Positions 58,026 to 64,000 of a stretch of 64,000 nt of DNA are shown here, in pieces (position 1 is the stretch's first letter; each line of letters starts with the position of its first letter). The stretch comes from Paenibacillus castaneae (GTDB lineage Bacteria > Bacillota > Bacilli > Paenibacillales > Paenibacillaceae), in NCBI RefSeq assembly GCF_002884445.1, contig NZ_KZ614144.1, positions 5,169,212 through 5,233,211 of the forward strand, in the 5' to 3' direction. The translations under genes were made by a program, and so were the position numbers. The notes beneath the pieces were generated by a model. The model ran no database searches, was not told the origin of the DNA, and saw only the letters and a list, made by a program, of their open reading frames with translations.

Positions 58026-59822
58026 TTACGATTTAGGCATTATCATTCGAATGACCGTTCCCTCTCCCAACTCGCTATCCACTTCCAGTCCGTAGGCTTC
58101 ACCGAATAAGAGCTGAATACGGCGATGCACATTGATGAGGCCGATGCCTCCTTTGCCTTCCTTCACTTCGGTTAAGCGCTTGTTCACTAATCGGCTTCGT
58201 AATTTAAGCAGTGTCGTATCACTCATCCCAGAACCGTTATCGCTTACGGTGACAATAAAGACGGAGTCTGTCTCCTGCGCCTCGATCTGAATACGGTGCT
58301 TCTCTTCAATTCCCTCGAAGAACGCATGTTGAAATACATTCTCGATCAGCGGCTGCAAGGTAAGCCTTACCATCTTCTTCAACAAAAAATCAGGTGGAAT
58401 TTCCACATCAAATTCAAATTCCTTGCCTAATCGATGTTTCAGTATGGCCATATAATTCAATACATGCTTTAATTCATTAACGACTGTAACTTCCTCTAAA
58501 CTGGTTTGAACCGCATATCTCAGCATATAAGCCATATTTTTCACGATTTCGGACACCTCAGAGGAATCCTGAACGGCAGGAAAGCATACGATCGTCTCCA
58601 GCGTATTGTACAGAAAATGAGGATTAATTTGCAGTTGTAGCGCCTGCAGCTCTGCTTTCTGCCATTCCAGCTCGGCCTCGCGCTTGGTACTTTCTGCTGT
58701 ATATACTTGCTCGACCAAATCAGAGAGCTTATAGACCATAGAATTGTAGCTCACAATAAGCTCGTCCACTTCATCCTGCTTGCCAATAATCGGAATTCGC
58801 GTCCAGTCGCCTTTCTCCACCTTCTTCATGCCGCGCCTTAAATTTTGAATAGGGGTTGTAATGGAATAACTGAAACGGTACGCGAGCAGTAGCGCCAGGG
58901 CTAATGTAACGGCGCCAATCCATATCATATTGGTACGGATTCCGATAATCGGCTCACGCAAATCATCCATTGGAATTGAAATTCTCAGATCCCAATCCGT
59001 ATACGATGAATGAAGCGCAACCGTAAACATCTCCTTGCCGTCCTCCATATTTACGAACGACTCCACTCGGTCTTCCCCTGCATCTTTCCTCAGCTTGGTG
59101 GATAGCTGTTGACCAATTTTACTTGGATCATTATGATAAATGATTTTCCCTTGATTGTCCTCTATTGTAAAAGAGCTTCGAGGCCCCAATTCAATTCCTT
59201 TCCATAGGGAAGACAAATCTGCACTCCTGATCTCCATCGCGAGAATCCCTTTATACTCCATTGAGCGAAGCCCTCTAATTTTTCGAGCCAAGGTGATGGA
59301 ATGACCCTCCTGCCCGGAAGTAATACTATCATTCAATATGACAAGCTTTCCGTTATTCGGAATAGTGGAGAAAAGATTGTCGAAATATGCTTTTGATGCT
59401 TGGGTAGTGAAATCGAAAGATTCTCCCTTATTTACCATGACAGCGCGGCCATCTTTGTCGATAATGTATAGCGCGGTTATTACATCAGGATGGCGAATTA
59501 ATATAGGCTCGAAAGCATACTCTTTGATCCTTGATGTATAATAGTAATTTTTATAATTAGACTCTGGTGCCATATCGAGATATTCTTTAATGTCCAAATT
59601 AGTAAGCAGAGATAAAGACGAATTCTCATAGCTGCGAATATATTGCTCCATGTGATGAGATGTAATATTGACAATCTGGGCCATGTTCGCCTCCGCTTGG
59701 TCGCGAAGCTTGTCGGACGCTCCATAAAAGGTGGTCAAGCCGAGCACAAACAAAGGCACAAGAATAACAATAATAAAGCAGGTGTATAAACGGAAGAAAA
59801 GCCCCTTTCGACGCTTTATCAT
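58026..59822 (-). CDS. YesM-type sensor histidine kinase
   Basis: A 598-aa protein. N-terminal helix (~10-32), extracellular double-CACHE-like sensor (~40-295), second helix, HAMP, then LQINPHFLYNTLETI with the phospho-His (~H401) and HATPase_c (LIENVFQHAF, DNGSGMSDTTL, GGIGLINVHRR). It follows the response regulator gene with no gap (the regulator's TAA is directly followed by this ATG), so the pair is co-translated. It probably senses the sugar carried by the LplABC-like system. Confidence 0.9.
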   Translation of the reverse strand: MIKRRKGLFFRLYTCFIIVILVPLFVLGLTTFYGASDKLRDQAEANMAQIVNITSHHMEQYIRSYENSSLSLLTNLDIKEYLDMAPESNYKNYYYTSRIKEYAFEPILIRHPDVITALYIIDKDGRAVMVNKGESFDFTTQASKAYFDNLFSTIPNNGKLVILNDSITSGQEGHSITLARKIRGLRSMEYKGILAMEIRSADLSSLWKGIELGPRSSFTIEDNQGKIIYHNDPSKIGQQLSTKLRKDAGEDRVESFVNMEDGKEMFTVALHSSYTDWDLRISIPMDDLREPIIGIRTNMIWIGAVTLALALLLAYRFSYSITTPIQNLRRGMKKVEKGDWTRIPIIGKQDEVDELIVSYNSMVYKLSDLVEQVYTAESTKREAELEWQKAELQALQLQINPHFLYNTLETIVCFPAVQDSSEVSEIVKNMAYMLRYAVQTSLEEVTVVNELKHVLNYMAILKHRLGKEFEFDVEIPPDFLLKKMVRLTLQPLIENVFQHAFFEGIEEKHRIQIEAQETDSVFIVTVSDNGSGMSDTTLLKLRSRLVNKRLTEVKEGKGGIGLINVHRRIQLLFGEAYGLEVDSELGEGTVIRMIMPKS

Positions 59823-60839
59823 TTATTTGATCCCCAATCTGCTGCGAAATTCAGTCGGTGTGATCCCTTTCACTTTCCGAAATGTTTTGGCGAAATGGGA
59901 ATAATCCTCATAACCAGTCTCATGCGCAACATCTACGATACGGTAGTGAGGCTGCGCCAGCAGCTGCTCAGCTGCTTCTATCCGCTTTGTCATGCGATAA
60001 TGAATAAAGGTAACTCCTGTTGTTTTCTTAAAATATAAACTGAAATAGTTCGGAGTCAGGCCTACCAGATTAGCGACCTCCTCAAGCGTCACTTCCCTTG
60101 CTATATTCTGCTCCATATAAGCCCGAACCTCCGCCATCACATCTTTAAAGCCGCCTCTGCGCAACGTGAGCTCGTCCGCTACGGAACGAACCATATGGCG
60201 AAACCGCTCGTGGATCTCTCCAACAGATTTCTCCTCTATATCCGCAGCCAAGCCTGTATATGTGTGGCCTTTCACCTTTAATCGATCAAGCACAGCTTGG
60301 AAGGAGTCCACTAATAGCTCCCTTAGCTGAAAAGGATGAACCGTTCTTTCCTCGCAGTAACGTAGCCACTCATCCAAGCATTGGTCCAAATCCTGCAGAC
60401 GCAGCTGCCAAATATGCTCCGTCATTTCATCCAGCCATTTCTCCAGCTGGGTTGGGGTGATGACTCCTTTCTCCATAGCTGGCAGTATTCGATTCAGCAT
60501 TTCATGAATATCCAGCTTAATAACGGGTTTCAGCATATACTCCTTAACGCCGTATGCCATGCATTGCTGCGCATATTCGAATTCTGCAAAGCCTGAAATG
60601 ACAACGACTTTAATATATTTATACGATTCATGTATGCGCCTACAAAATTCTAGACCATCCATCTTCGGCATCCGAATATCCGTAATAATGATATGGGGAG
60701 GATAATCTGCAATAAGGCCAAGCGCCTGCTCACCGTTCTCTGCCACACGGATACTGGCAAAAGGTCTGCTGTATGACAACATCATATTTTTTAAGCCATT
60801 ACGAATAATCATTTCATCATCAACGATTAATATATGCAT
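59823..60839 (-). CDS. YesN-type AraC response regulator
   Basis: About 338 aa. Receiver domain with DDE acid pocket and phospho-Asp in IIITDIRMPKM (D54), a helical linker, and a C-terminal AraC HTH pair (VTLEEVANLVGLTPNYFSLY, RIVDVAHETGYEDYSHFAKT). GGAGG is 7 nt before the ATG at 60839; an ATG two codons earlier is too close. It is the first gene of the long minus-strand operon regulator-kinase-permease-permease-lipoprotein-GH2-GH88. Confidence 0.9.
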   Translation of the reverse strand: MHILIVDDEMIIRNGLKNMMLSYSRPFASIRVAENGEQALGLIADYPPHIIITDIRMPKMDGLEFCRRIHESYKYIKVVVISGFAEFEYAQQCMAYGVKEYMLKPVIKLDIHEMLNRILPAMEKGVITPTQLEKWLDEMTEHIWQLRLQDLDQCLDEWLRYCEERTVHPFQLRELLVDSFQAVLDRLKVKGHTYTGLAADIEEKSVGEIHERFRHMVRSVADELTLRRGGFKDVMAEVRAYMEQNIAREVTLEEVANLVGLTPNYFSLYFKKTTGVTFIHYRMTKRIEAAEQLLAQPHYRIVDVAHETGYEDYSHFAKTFRKVKGITPTEFRSRLGIK

Positions 60840-60953
60840 TCTCATACCTCCAGATCAAATTCTCCCTATATAATAGCTTAGGACTAATGTATTTAACATG
60901 TATGTTTCTGGAGAAAAACTTAAAACGATGATAGTGGAGGTTGTAATTATGCA

Positions 60954-61002
60954 AAAAAGAGGCTTCGCTACAGTTCAGTGAACTCATGCAAAGCCTCTTT
61001 TC
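60954..61002. terminator. Terminator with AGTTCAGTGAACT core
   Basis: AAAAAGAGGCTT... pairs with ...AAAGCCTCTTTT around AGTTCAGTGAACT. On the minus strand it ends the GT2 transcript, just beyond the stop at 61004. It is a relative of the element at 50568-50614. Confidence 0.85.
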
Positions 61003-61003
61003 A

Positions 61004-62437
61004 TTATAGCTTTTCTTCCTTTGAAATAAATTGCTTTCTATTCATCCTCCCCCATGAATGACGGCCTTTTCTGAAATTAAAAATGCCTTCAACACGGAAA
61101 AGAACGGTGAGCTGCCGATATCCGAGATTTTCTATTATGCCGAATACGATCAACAGCATCGTTTCCTTAAATGAGCGATATTTACGGAATGTAGTCTGCT
61201 CCAGTAAAATACTTCCCAGTGATAAGGTAGTTCCCAATAAAAAAGCGATAACGAAGAAAAGAATAAAGCTTTTGAATGCCAATAATCCAAACAGATAAGC
61301 GAGCGGAATAAATATATAACCCATAGCCTCAACAATTGGCCCAATTAATTCAAATATCCAATAATTAGGCAGCGTCAGCATACCGATCGTACCGTACTTA
61401 GGATTAAACAACATCCTTCTATAACTAATTAAAGTATCGAATAAGCCAATTTGCCATCTTCTTCGCTGGCCTCTTAGATCCTTCATAGATTCAGGAGCTT
61501 GTGTCCAGCATATGGGGTCGGCCAAAAACTGTATTTTATATTTTTTCTTTTGGTCTTTCATCGTTTTATGCAGTCTTACGATAATATCCATATCCTCGCC
61601 GATCGTATTCACTTTATAGCCGCCGCAGTCGATAACAGCCCTTTTATTAAACGCACCGAATGCACCCGAAATAATGAGGACCGAATTCAGCTTGCTGAAG
61701 CTTGTACGCCCCGTAAGAAATGCTCGGAAATATTCAACAATTTGAAATTTAGCCATATTGCTTTTGGGGATATTCATTTCAATCAATTTTCCGTCTTTAA
61801 TGATAGAACCATTCGCAATTCTAACAATTCCCCCGACAGCTATCGTTTCGGGATGCTCAACAAATAGCATGGCAAGCTTTATAAGTGCATCATTCTCCAA
61901 AATGGAGTCTGCATCAATGCATGCAAAGATCGGATATACCGATATATTAATGCCTGCATTAAGCGCGTCAGCTTTGCCTCCGTTTACTTTATCAACAAAT
62001 ATTAACCGCTCATATTGATTATTCCGATAAATGCCGACTACTTCATTCGTAGACAAGCTCTGCATGATCGGCTGATTTACCATTTTCAAATCAAACTCTT
62101 GTATGATTTTCTCTTTTGTACCATCAATAGAGCCGTCATTGACAATAATAATTTCATATTCAAAATAATTTAATGCTAGCAATGATTTAATATTATCCAC
62201 TATTGTTTTCTCTTCGTTATATGCAGGCACGATAATCGATATAGGAATCATATTTTTGGATTCGACATATCTTCGATAATCTGATGCTTTCATTTTCTTG
62301 AAATAACTAAACATATCGAAAGAAGCAATCAGCATCTGCCCATTATAAAATAGATTTATTCCGATGGTATAGAGCATACAAAACTCGCTAAAGTAAATAA
62401 TAAACATTCTAAGCATATACATTGATTCGAAAACCAT
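61004..62437 (-). CDS. Membrane GT2 polysaccharide synthase (PgaC/hyaluronan-synthase-like)
   Basis: A 477-aa protein. Two N-terminal membrane helices, a GT-A domain with IIVPAYNEE, ACIDADS (DxD metal site), GEDMDIIVRL (ED catalytic base) and GQRRRWQIG (QxxRW, processive-synthase signature), then three to four C-terminal helices. This is the layout of poly-N-acetylglucosamine and related polysaccharide synthases. The HEAT-repeat gene lies 20 nt upstream and another gene further upstream, so this is probably the 3' end of an exopolysaccharide operon. Confidence 0.85.
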   Translation of the reverse strand: MVFESMYMLRMFIIYFSEFCMLYTIGINLFYNGQMLIASFDMFSYFKKMKASDYRRYVESKNMIPISIIVPAYNEEKTIVDNIKSLLALNYFEYEIIIVNDGSIDGTKEKIIQEFDLKMVNQPIMQSLSTNEVVGIYRNNQYERLIFVDKVNGGKADALNAGINISVYPIFACIDADSILENDALIKLAMLFVEHPETIAVGGIVRIANGSIIKDGKLIEMNIPKSNMAKFQIVEYFRAFLTGRTSFSKLNSVLIISGAFGAFNKRAVIDCGGYKVNTIGEDMDIIVRLHKTMKDQKKKYKIQFLADPICWTQAPESMKDLRGQRRRWQIGLFDTLISYRRMLFNPKYGTIGMLTLPNYWIFELIGPIVEAMGYIFIPLAYLFGLLAFKSFILFFVIAFLLGTTLSLGSILLEQTTFRKYRSFKETMLLIVFGIIENLGYRQLTVLFRVEGIFNFRKGRHSWGRMNRKQFISKEEKL

Positions 62438-62457
62438 CCTTGTTTTTCACAGTTAGA

Positions 62458-63507
62458 TTAGGTGTTCTTTTCGATAAGACTGATGACCGCTTCCCGCGCA
62501 AACTTATCTTCACCGTTAATGATACGAGAAGCGAATTCCTTTCCACCCGGTATGAGAATAAGAGCGCTAGCAGCATTATGTCTTACCCACCACACACTGT
62601 CGCCTGTCGTTTTGCCAAGAGCTGCGAAGCTTTGGCTGGTTCCAAGCTTTTCAAGGCCTTTCGCTGCTGCCGCTCTGACCTCCCAATCCTTATCATCAAG
62701 CTTACTTCTTATATAGGATTCATCATCCTCATTATTCAGCTCACTTAATGCTCGTATGGACGCTATCCTAAGGTTCTTATCTTCACTGTTCAAATACGTC
62801 ATATAGTACGGGTTCAAGCTTTCAATCTTATCCTCTGCGATAGCTTTGATTAAAATCCCTTTCATATAATCATCACACAAATCAATCGTCCTCTTGAACA
62901 ACTCTTCCTTCGATCCTTTGAAGGCGGAAATAATTTCGATAATAGCTCTGTGCGATAAGTAAATATGCTCAGCATCATTCGTGAATATATGGACTAGCCC
63001 TTTCATATCGCCAAGCTTTGCAAGGGCAAGCATGACATTATAGGTGATGTCATTATTTTGGTTAGATATAAGTGCAATCATATCAGCTTCCATATTTTCA
63101 AGTTGTAATTCCCCAATATAACGGCATGTTAATGACTTCATATGAACATTGTTCGAGGCAAGCGCTGTTTGCAAATAAGCTTTAATGCCAACTATTTCGT
63201 ATAAGTTCATTAACGAAGCGTGATGAGTTTCAATAAAATCATCACCGCAGCGGATGAGCCTATTTATTAATATTTCTTTTCTTCCAGTGCGGTTTCCAAT
63301 GATTTTAACTATTTTTTGAACCATACTTCGTGTATTCTCATTTTCAGTATGAAAATAACAATAAAGTAATTTATCCAACTGATCTTCTAATTTCTTTGTT
63401 TTTACATCACTGAAATATTGAAAAAACCAGCTGCCGATAATAGCAATGAGAAAAAATGAAAATAACAAGGCCGAAATCATCAATAAATAGAATGCTTCTT
63501 TTGTCAT
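62458..63507 (-). CDS. HEAT-repeat membrane protein
   Basis: A 349-aa protein with one N-terminal membrane helix (~5-30) followed by HEAT/armadillo-like helical repeats (KLDDKDWEVRAAAAKGLEKL, GDSVWWVRHNAASALILI are clearest). Such repeats form a solenoid for protein binding. Its placement 11 nt after one gene and 20 nt before the GT2 synthase suggests a structural or regulatory partner of the synthase. No enzymatic motif. Confidence 0.7.
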   Translation of the reverse strand: MTKEAFYLLMISALLFSFFLIAIIGSWFFQYFSDVKTKKLEDQLDKLLYCYFHTENENTRSMVQKIVKIIGNRTGRKEILINRLIRCGDDFIETHHASLMNLYEIVGIKAYLQTALASNNVHMKSLTCRYIGELQLENMEADMIALISNQNNDITYNVMLALAKLGDMKGLVHIFTNDAEHIYLSHRAIIEIISAFKGSKEELFKRTIDLCDDYMKGILIKAIAEDKIESLNPYYMTYLNSEDKNLRIASIRALSELNNEDDESYIRSKLDDKDWEVRAAAAKGLEKLGTSQSFAALGKTTGDSVWWVRHNAASALILIPGGKEFASRIINGEDKFAREAVISLIEKNT

Positions 63508-63518
63508 AAATCCTCCGA

Positions 63519-64000
63519 TTACAACGATTCAGCAAAAAGTTGTTTAATCCGATCGTAGCTCTTTTTATTGCGCGACACATACTCAGGTACCGTCCAGGTG
63601 TTCCACGTAAACGTTCTATAGCCTGAAGCTGTAACGCTTTCTGGAAAATGATACTCTACAGCTTGAGTTGATTTATCCATAATAACTAGTGAGGGCACGA
63701 TGCCATCCGTCATTCTAACGGTAAGAGCATCTTTTGTATTTTCCCTTACTCCCTTGCTCTTATCATCATTTAGCACCAGCAAGCTGGATGGGTCTGTGAA
63801 ATTCAATCTTGCCCAAGGAATCCTTATATTCAACGTATTGCCTTCAATATAAAATTGATTAATGCTATCGTCGAATCGGCCAGGAACTAAGGCTGAGCCA
63901 TCCTCATATTGGGCAGGAACGATTTTATTTGAGCTGGTTTTATAGGCTGGCGAAAGCTTTCTCAGCATTTTTTCATAAATTCCAGAGGAGGATACAGAAG
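63519..64000 (-). CDS. 3' part of an unrecognised gene, probably exopolysaccharide-linked
   Basis: The frame is open to the window edge, so the N-terminus is missing. About 160 residues are visible, beta-rich (QFYIEGNTLNIRIPWARLNF, SLLVLNDDKS, ASGYRTFTWNTWTVPEYV) with the feel of a C-terminal beta-sandwich domain seen in large sugar-associated proteins. No signature identified. It is 11 nt upstream of the HEAT-repeat gene, so part of the same operon as the GT2 synthase. Confidence 0.6.
   Translation of the reverse strand, partial: SVSSSGIYEKMLRKLSPAYKTSSNKIVPAQYEDGSALVPGRFDDSINQFYIEGNTLNIRIPWARLNFTDPSSLLVLNDDKSKGVRENTKDALTVRMTDGIVPSLVIMDKSTQAVEYHFPESVTASGYRTFTWNTWTVPEYVSRNKKSYDRIKQLFAESL

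Overview
The window looks like chromosomal DNA of a spore-forming, Gram-positive Paenibacillus-type bacterium. The evidence is the strong GGAGG-type ribosome binding sites, several TTG/GTG starts, S-layer-homology (SLH) anchored glycan-degrading enzymes, paired YesM/YesN-type two-component systems beside sugar ABC transporters, YjcZ-like sporulation peptides with sigma-K-like promoters, and a sigO/yvrJ/rsoA sigma-factor operon. This placement is inferred from gene families; no rRNA gene is present to confirm it.

Left part (1-13.8 kb): the 3' part of an IS3-family transposase, a 52-bp tandem repeat, a PD-(D/E)XK-like protein, and a Nudix hydrolase gene killed by a stop codon inside the Nudix box. 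Then come housekeeping and orphan genes: metallophosphoesterase, Gre-like factor with a possible leader ORF, amidase, an unrecognised 826-aa/120-aa overlapping pair, PPK2 kinase, M50-like membrane protease, alpha/beta hydrolase, a Cys-rich protein and a DJ-1/PfpI protein.

13.8-18.9 kb holds a tightly packed five-gene operon of the STM4015-STM4014-STM4013-STM4012-STM4011 type (LRR protein, ATP-grasp-like protein, alkaline-phosphatase-fold hydrolase, two radical SAM proteins). To my knowledge its function is unknown, and it is the best candidate here for an undescribed pathway. A degenerate ABC-transporter tail lies just upstream.

19-32.7 kb: a small membrane protein, a LacI regulator with a GH36 alpha-galactosidase, a dCACHE-GGDEF-EAL protein, a secreted repeat protein, a CobW/YciC-type zinc GTPase behind a Zur-box-like operator, and the remains of a D-amino-acid catabolic operon (D-threonine-aldolase-like fragment, D-aminoacylase fragment, frameshifted ridA). 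Next are two paralogous YjcZ-like genes, sigO-yvrJ-rsoA with a LexA-box-like site upstream, and an XRE repressor/ImmA-type protease pair behind a consensus promoter followed by four repeated operator-like palindromes.

32.8-60.9 kb is a large polysaccharide-utilisation region. Two SLH-anchored secreted enzymes (a PL11 rhamnogalacturonan lyase and a beta-helix protein) lie next to two convergent operons. One (+) encodes GH2, two CUT1 permeases, a binding lipoprotein, and a YesM-like kinase with a YesN-like regulator. The other (-) encodes a YesN/YesM pair, LplB/LplC-like permeases, an LplA-like lipoprotein, a second GH2 and a GH88 unsaturated glucuronyl hydrolase. The inferred logic is lyase cleavage at the cell surface, import by the two transporters, and intracellular trimming by GH2 and GH88, with each operon controlled by its own two-component system. 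The right edge (61-64 kb) holds a membrane GT2 polysaccharide synthase, a HEAT-repeat membrane protein and the 3' end of another gene, probably an exopolysaccharide cluster running out of the window.
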